A stretch of 64,000 nucleotides of DNA from Acheta domesticus (taxonomy: Eukaryota > Arthropoda > Insecta > Orthoptera > Gryllidae), in NCBI GenBank assembly GCA_031308135.1, contig JAHLJT010008756.1, positions 69,806,172-69,870,171 of the forward strand, written 5' to 3'. This document shows, one piece after another, positions 21,536 through 33,970 of this stretch; positions within the stretch are counted from its first letter, which is position 1, and every line of letters starts with the position of its first letter. The notes beneath the pieces are model-generated. The model was not told the DNA's origin. It did no database searches and worked only from the letters and a program-made list of their open reading frames with translations. Both the position numbers and the translations under genes were made by a program.

Positions 21536-24500
21536 ACCTTATTTATCCGCTTGGTATGCGATCGAACATCAAATGATGCAAATTTGGCGCAAAATCGATT
21601 GCATTTACAGCCGCGTGTCCCACAGTTGAAACGAACTCGGTGAAAATGTTTCTCCCGTCTGTGTCGCACTATACCTCTCTCCAGTGATCTCGATTCGGCG
21701 CTTCGCGACCGCCTTTTTTGGCGAGTGCGAAAAGGGCTAACGAGTTAGTCCATCCACTGCCGTATCCACACCCACCGCCGGTGCACCTATCCCATTTGTG
21801 TCACTGCTACTGGCCTTAATTACAGGGCGGCTCCCTGGGCGGTCGGCAAAACCACGACCGAACATAGAGCGTATTCGGCAGGGGAAGGAGAGTTAGCGTC
21901 AGTGGCACTGAAGATGGTGACGGATGCGATGATGGCTTTGAGGAGAAGCAAGGTAGGGAATGATGATCCTATTCAGTGGCGAGATCACTAAAGATGGAGG
22001 AAAGCGGGGACATTATTACGTGGAAAAGGTATAGACCGAGGCCTTCGTAATGGCGTAGCAATATTCGATGCCAGAGAAATTGATCATAAGGAAAAGCAAT
22101 AGAATATTGGAGATATTGAAGTAATGTAATCCTCACAAAAGCTCTAGATTCGATTATTTGAATTTTCCCAGTGTATTTTTCTCGTCTTGAAAACCTGCAA
22201 AACCTGTACTTAATTATTTTTTAAGTTCTAATAAGTTTTCTTTCTATTCAACTACTAAGTTTAATGTTTCACATTTAAGTAATTTTAATGTGTAAATTTC
22301 CCTTACCATAATATAAAAATTTCACAACAAAAAATGTACTTGATATGTGAAAATTTAGAAAACAAATTTCAACAAATTCCTTCATTATGTAGAAATATCC
22401 AATTGTACATGACCGAGTAATTTTAATTACTCTTTTTTTGTCTGTAGAATTATATTTTGAAACCCAGAAAAGTAATGACCAAAACGATTGATACATACCA
22501 ATATTGAAACAAATATTACTATGGAGACAAATACACGTATGTGAGGAAGAAGTTGGTGAATGCGTCTATAAAAATCATGAAGAAGGTGGAGTAGACAGTG
22601 TGGGAAGTGACGTTGCTGGAGGTGGTGGCGGTGCAGGTCTGTCGGATGTAGAGGTGACGAGGCGGGTCGCTCGGCTTCGAACCAAGGCCTGCCGAAGAGA
22701 AATCTGGATGGCGGCCGGCGTGGCAGCTCTTACTACGAAGCCAGTCGTGCCCTGATGATCCGCGTGACTGGAGGGTTCGCTAAAATAGATTGCCGCTATA
22801 CTCTTGGGAGTGAGTCGACGAAGTTGTTCTTTTTTTATATTCCGCAGAAAATATCAAGGCACGTCGCGAACGGCGGATCTCGCTAGATCACCCCCGCTAA
22901 GTAGAGGCGAGTGATGATGATTGGCCGCCGTCTGGGAATGCAGCGCACTGCTGAGAAATGGGAGTGCCATAAGCGGCCAAGTACTTTGTAACATGCTGCT
23001 GGAGAAATTACTCATCTGCTGCCTAAGCGGGTCACCGAGACTCCTGGAATTTTTACTTTTAATTTAAGACCTAATCGGAATGCGTGAGGCTACTAAATGA
23101 TCTAAAGCCTCATTTGATGTGAACCTCGAATTAAATTGCTTATCCCCCAGACTAATTATTTCCGAAAAGAGAGAATAGGATGGGGAAATGCCGGGAAACA
23201 ATTCCAATAGCTCTCGTGAGGGAAAAATAACGTTAATTATAAATTAGCAATAATACTAATAAGTATTATAGTAATATGGATATTATCGCAGATAAAAAAT
23301 GGATAACATTTACGACAATAATTCTTAAGGATGTTGATTATGTTAATATTGTTAAAGATAGGACCGAGAACAATGAAGAGAAATTTATTTTAACAATATT
23401 CTTCCTCTCGAGAATTTAAAATGTATTCCCTTCGATATGATTGTCCAACAGTAGAATGAATCCAACATATTATTTCGATATGTACTCATTTATCTCTTAC
23501 TGAGTTTAAACAACCACACGTCGCAATGACCGAAATATTATATCAAAGATCGCTCGAAATTTCGACATTTTATTAAAGACATCGTATTTTAATAACTATC
23601 ATGAAAATGTAGAGAACAAAGTTACATTTTATTGGTACCAAAGTACCTTGAGAGATTGGTAAGATCACACATCAGTTTTGGTTTTGATTGAAATGAACGA
23701 CAGATATGTCGCGTTTCTAGATTCTCAATCTCGAATATCTGCAAGATAAAATGCAATTCAGCATCGTAATCATTCCTGTCAGTCTGATGTAAAACCGCGA
23801 TTAACTGGGTGTGAAAGTGGAGGTATACAAACTCATGGATAAAGCAGTGGTAACAGCGAAGACTAGCATTGCGCGGAAATACACGAAAGACGATCATTGA
23901 ATTAGGCATTACCAGGCTAAATGAAGTGTACATTGAATGTTCTCTAATTGCATTAATATATACAATTAATAATGTGAATACAATAACAATTAGAAAATAA
24001 ATTTGATTTGATTTATTTGGTCAGAGAGCTGTAAGAGCCATATAGGAGTGGAGTACAACCTTTGCATGTTATTGTGAGCTCCGTAGTCTCTTCCCCATCC
24101 GTTAACCATAAACATTAGAATGATGAGCAAAAGTACCAACAAAGCAAGGTTAGCAGCATTTGAAAATTAGACATTTTGTCTCCAGACTTATATTAACATT
24201 TAATTGCATTTGATTTTTTAGTTTAGCCAACAAATTGTAACCCATACCCCCGACTCTACTCCTGCCACAACTAGCAAAAAGAATGCTCGACAAAAATAAA
24301 TAAATAATAAAATAATAGTGATGCAATGTTATGGGGAATAACCGAAGGAATGAGGGTGGCATTACTGCTGTTCGTGAGAAGGAATGACACGAAATATCGT
24401 TAATGAGAGAGAGCAGACCTCCTCCCGCTCCCCCACACGCTATACCTCATCGCTGCGCAACATAAAGCATCTCCAACACGATCCACGCCTCCTGCACCGA

Positions 24501-25734
24501 ATCCACCGCTTCATTTCTTTTCACTGCACAACAGATCCTCCTCGCCCCAGTAACACACTCCCTCACCCACGTCATTCATTTCTAACTGCAGGGACTTCTT
24601 GTGCTTTTGCTCAGTCACAATTAGAGGGTTTCTGGGTTTGTGTAAGTCATTGCTCTCAACAATATCTGACTGTGAACAATCACTTTTGTGAATTATTTTG
24701 CAAAATCAAAGCTACTTTAAAATACACGTTTCCGAAAAATAGATGAGGAAGATGCTCGCCAGAGATATTTATTATTTTTAATGTGAATTTGCGAGACATT
24801 CGCTATAATGGAAGAAACTTTTCATAAAAATATAATTGTTACAGTCATTGGAATAATGTTAATTTATTATTTGCTGACACTCCTTTTCATTTTTTGTGTC
24901 CAGCACCATACATCAACTTGCATTGTTTTTACAAGAAGTGACGTCCTGAGCTTGTGTCATCACGTTAGATCAATTTTTATTACGACCTTCAGTTCCGCGT
25001 CTTTTGGTGGTATCTGAGATGGATGTTTTGATGAATGGATGATGAAAGATGATAAGAATTTAATGATAATATTTCAGCAATCATTTTTAAATTTTTTTTT
25101 ATAAATTGGAAATTGAAGATGCAATTAAGGATTCAATGGAATTGAGAGATGATAGAAACACGATAATCCAAGAAAACTTGCAGCGAACCCGTTGCGCAAA
25201 TTCTACATGTATTGAACGACATTTGAACCCCAATATCCATTGTTGAAGAGTGAGCTTCTTGACTACCAAACGCTACTTAAAATAGATAAAATTATATTTG
25301 TTTTATAATTACGTGTAGATACTGGAAGAGTTCGATACTGGAAGGTGACAATACGGTGGTAATTCTACTCTATATACTCCCACACTCTCATAACTACATG
25401 CCAAATGCATTGTCAAATTGAGTATTCAAGACAAAATGTATTTAGAGGTACCCATTTTTGCCTACCAGTAGTCCTGAGATATTGATAATTATTTGTGTTA
25501 TTATTGCTATGAAGTCAGGCATTTGAAGCAAGCAGCAAAATTGCGAGGATTCTGTCTGACGATCCGGCTTGTTTGGTAGCACATCGTATCTTTCCGTCCT
25601 CACTGTTTCTTCACAACCCCTTGACATCAATCATGACACGGAGCCACCCTTCATCACCCCTCGTAACTCTGAGCTGATTCTTTTGCCTCCGATTCTTTGT
25701 CTTCCCTTGTTACGTTTTGCTGTTATTTTAGTGC
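21536..25734. other. Unannotated DNA
   Basis: This is mixed, mostly AT-rich sequence. Positions 21840-21960 and 22600-22740 are somewhat GC-richer. The 83-codon frame at 22504-22755 and the 120-codon frame at 24384-24746 have no recognisable domain. No gene is called. Confidence 0.5.
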
Positions 25735-26070
25735 GCCTCTCCCTAGCAGTTCACCCACATCGGTGGGCAAGTGGTTCGCTCAGTGGCTTTAAACCCCCGT
25801 GTGCAGGTTCGATTCCGGCCGAGGCGCATGGATTTTTGAAAGGTAGAAAATCCCACAGTGTCCATGTTATGCTGGTGGCAAGTAAAAAAACTCTGACAGG
25901 AGTGTTGAAGGGATGCCAGGATTCCGCCAAATGGGCAAAAATAAAGGTCGACTTGCAGGAAGAGAATTTGCATTTTGAAGGATTCCGCCCATGGGGGGGA
26001 ATCTGTTGTTTACCAGGAGGATTTTGGACAATACGATCCTTCTTTTGCTTAAACCACCAATAGTACCCAT
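25735..26070 (+). mobile_element. tRNA-derived SINE, third family
   Basis: A box-A-like TGGGCAAGTGGTT (about 25764) and a consensus box B GGTTCGATTCC (25806-25816) mark a tRNA-type head. The body that follows (GGCGCATGGATTTTTGAAAG, then GATGCCAGGATTCCGCC) is unrelated to SINE-1. The 3' limit near 26070 is uncertain. The 164-codon frame across it is not evidence of a gene. Confidence 0.65.
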
Positions 26071-27519
26071 ATTTGTTTGAAAAATTGTACAAATAACGAT
26101 GTCTTCTGAGAGATACGCACCACATACAAGAGTTTTAGTTTTAAAATACTTGCAAGTATGCAGTTATATCATGATATTCCAGACCCAGTTTTTTTTATTT
26201 AAACAAGAATGTAATCGTTTTCACCCTTTTCAAACAATTGTAAAAAGTATTGATGATTTGCGATTGGCCTGGTAAAAAGACATCTCTTTCCACCCTGACG
26301 ATAGGTAGGATTTACGCACAAGAATATTTAATTTAAACAACTTGTAAATGTGCAGCTATTTTGAAATTACCAGCCCCAATTTCAGAGCTCGCTTTTTTAG
26401 CCGCTTACCGTTTTCACCACTCAGTCATTTAGCGAAATGGAACGAATTTTTATTCCTCCGATAGCAGTATTTTCACAGACCGAATCTGGCAATCCTGGTG
26501 CTCGGCAAAATTAAATCCTTGCGGCAATTTGCCGTCCTAAGGAGGTATAACGTTCTCCCAACCAGAGAGCTCGGATGTAGTTATTCCAGGTCGATATCTG
26601 GCGGAGAATATGAGTCAAAATCCAGTCGTTTCAGACGGACCCCCATAGGAAAAACGGAAAAAGGTTCCCTAGATGTGGGCTGCGCTAGGTTGCAAAGAAA
26701 GCCTGGTTTGAATACGAGTGCGGAACTTGTGCTAATGGCTGTGTCCCCGCAAAATAACTTATTCAATAAATAAAATGAACCCTTCCCCCTACTTCCACAT
26801 TGCAGGTCTTTGCCGCTCCCGCCTTTCACTGTCTTGCGCAAAAACACCGTTCTTTTAACATTACACGACAAAACGTCACAATCTACACAGAATTGGACGA
26901 TTAAAATATAATTCTCGTCACAACTCGGCTCCTTCGCATCACTCTACGTTTACAACCGACCTTTAAAGAGTGTACCGAAAGTGAACGGCGAAAGTTCAGG
27001 AATGAATTCTTCGTACTGAGAGAAAAGACAAAGTCAATTTCATTAGAAATGTCCGGAAATGCTTAATTTCAGTGTCTCTCGAACAGCATCACTCTAAATT
27101 GTTAGAACATCTTTACTTCTAGAACATGTCTATCGCTGTGGCAAATTGGGAGCCTAGTTACATTTTTACATGTGGAATCATATAGTAAAATTACAAATAC
27201 TCCGAAAAACTCTTACAATTAGTCTGCCCGAAATTGATTTCTCCAAAATTGCATTGCATGCAAAAATTTAGTGTTTTCCGCTTCTTTCCACAACTAAAAT
27301 TACGAAGATAGGAGATTCTTTCCCTTAATGAAATCTGTTCCTTAATGATACATTTTGAAATAAATTTATGTACTTATTTTTCTAACATTTGAGTACCTGT
27401 GTTTTAGCACCACTAATTTATTTTCAAATTAATACAGGCAAATGTCGGAAAAGTACAGAATAAGCTGTTCACTGTCCACGACGTGTACTGTACTTTCTCG
27501 TTCTTTGTCACTTTCCCTT
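26071..27519. other. Unannotated DNA
   Basis: AT-rich with no supported feature. The 91-codon frame at 26498-26773 shows no recognisable motif. Confidence 0.55.
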
Positions 27520-27589
27520 TACACACACACACACATACCAACTCGCACGCACTCACAACCATTCGCACCCATTCCAATAACTCGACTAC

Positions 27590-27684
27590 CCACACCACCT
27601 CTGACCCACCCACACCATCTCAGACCCACCCACACCATCTCAGACCCATCCACATCATCTCAGACCCATCCATACCATCTCGCA
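27590..27684 (+). repeat. 20-bp minisatellite, about 4.5 copies
   Basis: The unit is CCACACCATCTCAGACCCAC with small changes (CATCCACATC, CATCCATACC). It is preceded by a short (CA)n run at 27521-27536. Confidence 0.9.
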
Positions 27685-27779
27685 CCTTCCATATCAATTA
27701 GCACATATTCACACACACACCATTCCTACACTCCCCCTTTTTCCATTCCCTGCCCCTTCCACGTCACGACCCTTCCAAG

Positions 27780-28095
27780 TCACTTCGCATGCGCTCTCAC
27801 GTCACGTCGCGTCAAGTCGTCGTCGAGAAAGCGAGCGGAGCGGGTGAGCGCGGGTCGCGCGATCGGGAGGGGCGTCCGTGCGGCGGCGGCGGCGGCGATC
27901 GCCTGCGTCACTGCGTCGGCGCTGCGTCACCCGGCCGACAGAGCGCCGCGGGGCCGACGCGCCGCCACCCACACGGCGCAGCGGGCGCCTGCCCCCCCCC
28001 GCTACACCAACCACACCAGCGCCACCGGCCGCGTCGCCCGTCACCGCAGCGCCACGGTGCGTTCTGGCTGCGGTCGACGATGGCGCCGTAGAAAA
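27780..28095. promoter_or_regulatory. CpG island, candidate promoter
   Basis: The DNA is dense in CG dinucleotides. At its left edge TCGCATGCGCT (27786) resembles an NRF1-type site, and CACGTCACGTCGCGTCA resembles CRE half-sites. A (GGC)n patch lies at about 27880-27896. There is no recognisable exon, and the direction of any transcription is unknown. The 227-codon frame across it is compositional. Confidence 0.4.
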
Positions 28096-30229
28096 TGTGT
28101 AAGGGACAGGGTTGGTCGAAACTAGTGGTGCCAAGTCCACCACATACTTTTTCGTAATGGGAACGTAATATTGTAATATTGGAATTCCTATCCTAATGAC
28201 CCATCAGCCATTCATTCAGGTTTCAAGAATTTTGTGCCTATCCTTGTGCATTTGATTTCATTATGAATGAAAGATCAAATATTTTTTTCAAATTCTGTAT
28301 TTGTTTGTAAATAATTGCCCAAAATGCAGATTTTCATTTCAGACTTCATAATTGACAAATAAATTGATATATTTTAAACATTATTTTTTTCAAATTATTT
28401 ACAATTGTATATTGTAATGAATAAACTAGAATGGTAAAGGTACTGTGAAAAATTAAAGAGTCAGGATTAGATTATTTGAGTAAAATAATTCTATGGAAAT
28501 TTATTTTAGAACATTCAATTCATAAACTGAAACATTTAGTGGTTTCAATGATAACCGTGTCTTAAATAAATCTACATAAACCCATTTTTCTCTTCATGAA
28601 CAAAATAAAGAAAACCATTTTCAAACTTTTTGAGAAAATCTTGTTTAGATGCTTTTGGAAATTTCTCACGATTTGATTTAAAATAAATCAAAAATTCCTT
28701 CAAACGTTTGAAAAAAATGATAATAATGGTTTTGGTAATCTATATAAATTATTGCTTGCACAGTTAATAGGCAATAATATTTGTTTGATATCCCCAGAGA
28801 TTTACTTAATTACACACCCAATGGATTTCATGTCTGTGTAATTCGATTTCCTCTTGTCTTCTTTCATATTGTAACTTTCTTTAATTTCCTGCCCTTCACT
28901 GCGCTTCACTGCCCTCTGACGTTCAGAATTTTCTCTGCCTATCTATTATCTATATTTCTCGAATTCTGAGTAAGTATTGATGAAACTTAATTCATTACAT
29001 TAGCATTTGTAGCGTTTCTCTAAAAATAAAATTTCATTTTCCCGAAATTTTGAAATACGTCGTTCTTTTCATTTTATATCACTGGTGAAATATATAAAAA
29101 CTTATGTTCTTATAGAGTGTATAATTTAAATACCCATTTGTACAGTTGCTTTAATGATTTCCTATACGATCTTCAGTCGATAGCTGTCAATAATTTTACA
29201 GATTGAAGCAGAATTACATAATGAAATTCTTAACCATGCAACATTGGGCAATATGTCGAAACAACTTGTGGGGGCAAAGTCCTTACAATTTCTCCTTAAC
29301 AAACATATGAATTGGTCGTTTTTCTTGGTATTCAACGTATCATCTCTGATTTTACCAATATCTATTGCCACAACTTCCTTTCCCACACATAACCCGAATA
29401 CCGCTGTCACCATCGTCTCAAACGATCTTCTACCCCTGGTGTCAGTGCTATTCATCTTCGGCCAGCCTCCCCCTTTGCACAATCGACCACGTCATGGTCG
29501 GACCCCCGCGGGCGGCGGCGGTGGTGGCCTGCGGGTCACTTGTGGTTCACCGTACAGAGCGCCGCGACGCCTGGAAGTGACGGACCAGAGCTAGTGGCTC
29601 TTCGCACCCGGACTTGGTCTCACGCTGTTCGCCCATGTCACTCTCTCTTTGTCTCTGAGAAGCTCTGCAGGATTTATTCTTGCGGCCGTCATGTGGAGAT
29701 GAGCATTTGGCCAGTGTAACAGGAAAAGAAAGCAACTGAAGTATTATTTCGTGTCATTACGTAGGAATAAGAGGACTCCACATCGTACATTGGAACCTCT
29801 GTAATGAATTTCATATAACGAAAAAGCCATATAACGTAAACAGTAATTGACTTGTAATGTTTGTATTAAAACCCATTAACTTTAATAGACTTTTACCATA
29901 ACCAAAATTCTTGCCAAAGCCAATGTTTGTTTCATTTTCATTAGAAACGTTTTCCCTGAATTATTTTTTTTAAATGTATGGAGAACAATATTCATGAACA
30001 TATAATGTTAACATTATTCTTGCAGCATAATAAGTTTTTAAAAACAGTACTCCACTTTTTTTTAGCGTAAATAATCAACTGAAAAAAATAACTTTAAAAA
30101 TTATATTTAAACTTCTTATGAAGTTTAGCGTTTAAATTTGGCTAATTTGGCTAGCGTTATGTTTAGCGTATTAATCTAGTTTTAGACTACAAAATAGAAA
30201 TGTAAGGCGAATTGATTTTCATTGTTCAA
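28096..30229. other. AT-rich unannotated DNA
   Basis: No feature is supported. Around 29785-29850 the words ACCTCTGTAATGAATTTC and CATATAACG recall the ends of Tigger/pogo-type transposons, but no partner end was found. A GC-richer patch at 29470-29600 has no clear gene. Confidence 0.45.
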
Positions 30230-30234
30230 CATGG

Positions 30235-30685
30235 GATAGTGGATGTTCACTTCTCGAAGTCACTTACCGGCTGAAATTTGTCAGCAATGACACTATCTCA
30301 TCCGATCCTAGGGTTCGAGTCCCGAGAGTGGCGGATTTTCGACACAAGCGATGTGGCTAAGTCGAATGGAAGTCCGGAAGATAATTTTAGCACTCACGGA
30401 ATGCGATCTTTCCTTGCTCTGCCTTGTTCTATCCTCTCTCTTTTCATGTACTTACACTCACACTAAAATGCAATACACTTCCTCGTACATTAGACCCGTC
30501 AGAAGCTTAGAGCTTGTCCCAGCTGGGGTTGTGCTTCGCTGGTGGAGAAATCTGAAGGGAAAATTCCCTTCAACCTGATGTGCAGGTCGGCAACGTATCA
30601 ACGTTCAACGCTGGATGAACACCTTCACCACACTAACGGGACTAATGACCATTGCAGTTGAGTGCCAGGAAACATCAATCAATCG
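30235..30685 (+). mobile_element. SINE-1 copy 6, the most complete reference copy
   Basis: The best-preserved SINE-1 here is about 450 bp. Its tRNA-like head ends in the RNA polymerase III box B GGGTTCGAGTCCC (30311). Then follow GGCGGATTTTCGACAC, GCTAAGTCGAATGGAAG, AGATAATTTTAGC, ATGCGATCTTTCCTTGC, CACACTAAAATGCAATACAC, TTAGAGCTTGTCCC, GTGCAGGTCGGC and TAACGGGACTAATGACC. It ends AGTTGAGTGCC plus AACATCAATCAATC. The head, body and short repeat tail fit a LINE-mobilised SINE. Confidence 0.85.
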
Positions 30686-32425
30686 GAATATCTTTCCAAA
30701 GCAAACGTGTGATTAAATTATATGAGCTGACTCTCGCCTACTCTGTCCTTGATTACGTTTCATGTCCGCAAATGATCAATGAATTAGTTTCAACCGTAAT
30801 AACAAAATGACACAGTGCCAGTCAAAAAGATGAGGACTTCATTCATAAGTTGCTCTTAATAACATCCAATGTATCTCAGTCACCCTTGTATAAATTTCTT
30901 GACCTCATTTCTTTAAAAAGAGAAATTTAAAAGTAACCTGTCCTTGTAATGATGATAATAATGTCGAGTAACCGAGTAATATATCCTACTTGCTTGTCGA
31001 AGTAAATATAGATATAGAATTGCAAGTCGTTAATTTCACTTAATGTAACAGGCTTCAAACGATATTTTTGCATAATTGTACTGCAATAATATTTCAAACC
31101 AAACGGGTTAAGATAAAAATAATTAATACTTACAAGTATTCTCTCTACAAATTTGCGACTCTTCTATCTCATGATTTGTAATTGCATTAACCTAAAGATG
31201 TTACAATTGACAGCAAGCTCATCAAGATATGCGGAGGTTTTGTTACATAATAAGTAAATATAGTTTCTAAACCACTTCTAGAATTTGCTATTGTCACCCA
31301 TAGCGTATTGTACGCTCTCCTACATAAAAGAGTCGATTATAAATACTTTCTGAGGAGTAGAAATAAATTTAAAAAAATGATATTTATGTTACATCTTTTA
31401 AATATAAATTTATTATATATATAATATAAATATTTGTGATAATTGTTTAATTATATATTTTTGCTACAGCTTCCCTCCTCTAACTTTCTTCATCTGTTAG
31501 TTCTATTTATCTTCCTGAAAAAGTATTTGTTACTTTCTTGAGCTTTTGTAAGTCGCTCTTATTGTTTACTGAAATTTATTCTTCATTAAGAATATCTTTC
31601 TTCTTATATGATTTTGTTTGGGAATGTGGCGATATCTGAATTTCTAAGTAACTAACATTGTTACCTGTCCCTTGAATTAGAATTGCAAATATACATTTTG
31701 TTCGTCATACAATAATACACTATTCTGTAATTACTATTTTTCTGTAGTTACTGTAACATTAAATAATTATTGAAAGAAATATACGGTTTTTTGTACTTCT
31801 AAAGATTTTATTAAGAAAAATATTCTTGGCCCATTATGTCTCTTTTCTTCTCAAATAAAACTCTAGCAGCAGTCGTTGTGCAATACGTGTTATGTTAGGA
31901 GATGTTGACAAATAAGAGGAAGAAGAAAATAATGGAATGTAGAAAAGACCATTATTCTGTCAAATCTGAAGAGGGGAAGGGAAGACTAAAAATATTGAAC
32001 GAATCGAAAAGTATTGAGTCATTTTTCGAACGTATCAATGGCTATCGACACCAGTCCCGAGTGAATAGATATATCGAAAGTATCGAGAGAACCCAACCCA
32101 AGTAATGTTAAATTTCACAAACACTTCTCGATTAATTTCCACAGATGAAAACCATCAGTTTTGACTTGCATTATCTCCGTATTAGCATGCATACGGCGCT
32201 TACACCGTTGAACTTTAATTTCATTTTCTTTAACATCCGACAATTCATAGGTTTGTCTCCCGTAAATGACGAAGAATTTCTGGTTTTAAGCCTAATGAAA
32301 CGAGTTCCTGTAATATACCCGCGTTCCGGGAACTCTACTCTTGACATAATTACAAAATAACACGGCGACGAAATAGCGTAGGTTTAACTGAATGAGATTA
32401 GCGACTAAGGCTCCTAATCACTGGA
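30686..32425. other. AT-rich unannotated DNA
   Basis: No gene or repeat was recognised. Two frames of 67 and 71 codons (31902-32105 and 32145-32360) have no domain I can name. Confidence 0.55.
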
Positions 32426-32429
32426 GATG

Positions 32430-32645
32430 TAGCGCAATCGCTGTCGGCGGCGTCACCCTGCAATCACCAGGGCGCGCCCGGGGCAGCGGCGCGGTCCGCG
32501 CCTGTCGATGGCCGCCCGCTCGCCCGCAGCTCTTTTTACGCGTCGCGGCTGCCACATTTCATTTGCCGGGCGGTTCTTGCGCGCCGCGCCGCCGCCGCCG
32601 CCGCCGTTATTACTGTCATCGAGAGCGCCATCAGCGCATGTGTGG
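32430..32645. other. CpG island with GCC repeat
   Basis: The DNA is GC- and CpG-rich, with CCGCCGCCGCCGCCGCCG at about 32590-32607. No exon structure is recognisable. Confidence 0.55.
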
Positions 32646-32932
32646 GAGATGACAGGCCGCACGCTGCACAGAGGTGATGTTGCCGGAGGTCGTCGCCAAT
32701 GAGGCGAAGGAGCTCGGAGGGAACGGAAACCGAAGAAACGGCGATGTTGGTGTATGTGGCTGTCGCGTAGGGGATGTTGGTGACCTGATGGCAATGGTGG
32801 AATTTTCTGGTGCGAGTAATGTTGAGATTGATGGTGTTGGTGGTGACGATTGTTGTTAACATTAGGGAAGTGGAGTTAAAGGGCTGAGAACCAGAGGCTT
32901 TAGCAATGAAAGAGGAGTGACGTTCGGGGTAT

Positions 32933-33162
32933 CCAGAGGGTGGGGCAGATAGGGGAACTTGCCCCATGACCCCACTTAAGTGGGGCCCGAAAATTTATAC
33001 AAAATGAATTTCATTTATTTTTTAAAGCTGTAGTTGAAATATTCACTTTAAAATTTATTAATAATAATAATAATAATAATGAATAAAAGGAACTTTTTTT
33101 GGAAATAAGGGCCCCCCAGTAATCTACTGTCCCAGGCCCCTTGCTTTCGCTGTGCGCCCCTG
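32933..33162. mobile_element. hAT-like non-autonomous element (MITE)
   Basis: The left end is CAGAGGGTGGGGCAGATAGG. The right end, on the other strand, reads CAGGGGCGCACAGCGAAAGC. Both lead into GGGGCCC-type subterminal blocks (GTGGGGCCCG at left, GGGGGGCCC at right). CAGGGGC is typical of hAT termini. The interior is AT-rich with (TAA)n at 33057-33082. A clear 8-bp target duplication was not seen. No transposase is encoded. Confidence 0.5.
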
Positions 33163-33258
33163 GTGATGTTACAACGAAAATGGCGAAGGAGACGGATGTG
33201 AAGTCTGGTGCGGCGGAATTATGTGGTAAAGCGAGAATGGTGATAATGCAAGTGTAGA
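33163..33258. other. Short spacer
   Basis: G/A-rich sequence resembling the tandem-duplicated DNA that follows. It may be the edge of the same duplicated block. Confidence 0.35.
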
Positions 33259-33259
33259 C

Positions 33260-33970
33260 GACAAAGAGGGGCTGGTGGCAGAGGTGGCGTTCATGGAAGT
33301 ATTGGAAAATTCAATTGTTGATTTCAGATATGCCAGAGATAGAGAACTGGGATGGAGAAGGAAGTAGGCGATGACATCGATGCAAAGCAGGTGATAGCGG
33401 TAGAGAAGACAGAAAGGAAGAGCGATGGCTTGAAGGCGATGAGATGGGCAGCATGGGTGGGAAAAGGCAGCGGAGGACGCAGAGATGAAGCGCTGACTGT
33501 AGTTGTCAGGAAGGCATTGGTGGGGATGGGAAGGCAAAGAGTCGCCTTTAGTTACAGCGAAGGCGGTGGAGGGTGGCGTGGGTGGCGGCGAGGAGTGAGG
33601 CGGTCAATGAGGAGGTGGCGACAGTGGAAGGGGCGTTGATGGAAGAATTGGAAAAGTGATTTGCTGGTTTCAGATATGGCGAAGATAGCGAAGGTGACGG
33701 GGTTGAGGAGGATGGCTGCGACGATATTGATGCAGAGGAGAATGTGACAGCGATGGAGAAGGCACAGAGGTGGAGCGACGCCTGAAGGCGATGAGAGTGG
33801 CGGCGGTGAGGGGGCAGCGGGCAATGAGACAGTGGAGGTTGCCAAGAGATGAAGCGTTGACTGTAGTTGTGAGGAAGTCCGTGGTGTGGTTGGGAGTTTG
33901 AAATGAGACAGTGGCTGAGGCGAAGAGTCGCTTTTAGTATGGCGAAGGCAGTGGAGGGTGGCGAGTGCGG
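33260..33970 (+). repeat. Diverged tandem duplication, two units of about 350-385 bp
   Basis: Matching landmarks occur twice in the same order. GATTTCAGATATG (about 33319) matches GGTTTCAGATATG (about 33666). GATGAAGCGCTGACTGTAGT matches GATGAAGCGTTGACTGTAGT. GAGTCGCCTTTAGT matches GAGTCGCTTTTAGT. GCGAAGGCGGTGGAGGGTGG (33558) matches GCGAAGGCAGTGGAGGGTGG (33943). The offset grows from 346 to 385 bases through indels. The sequence is G/A-rich, and the indels are not all multiples of three. The long serine/proline frames on the minus strand are not supported as genes. Confidence 0.8.

Noticed and set aside
23985..24330. Minus-strand LINE 3' end with an AAATCAAATC-type tail
   Set aside because: The tail-like words (AATTTGATTTGATTT on the plus strand) are suggestive, but no coding or conserved 3' UTR was recognised upstream.
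25764..25830. Possible genuine tRNA gene
   Set aside because: Box B is good, but the acceptor stem and anticodon arm do not fold, and a SINE-like body follows.
27442..28125. 227-codon plus-strand frame
   Set aside because: It crosses (CA)n, a 20-bp minisatellite and a CpG island; the sequence is compositional.
29785..29860. End of a Tigger/pogo-type transposon
   Set aside because: The wording GGAACCTCTGTAATGAA is suggestive, but no matching inverted end or TA duplication was found.
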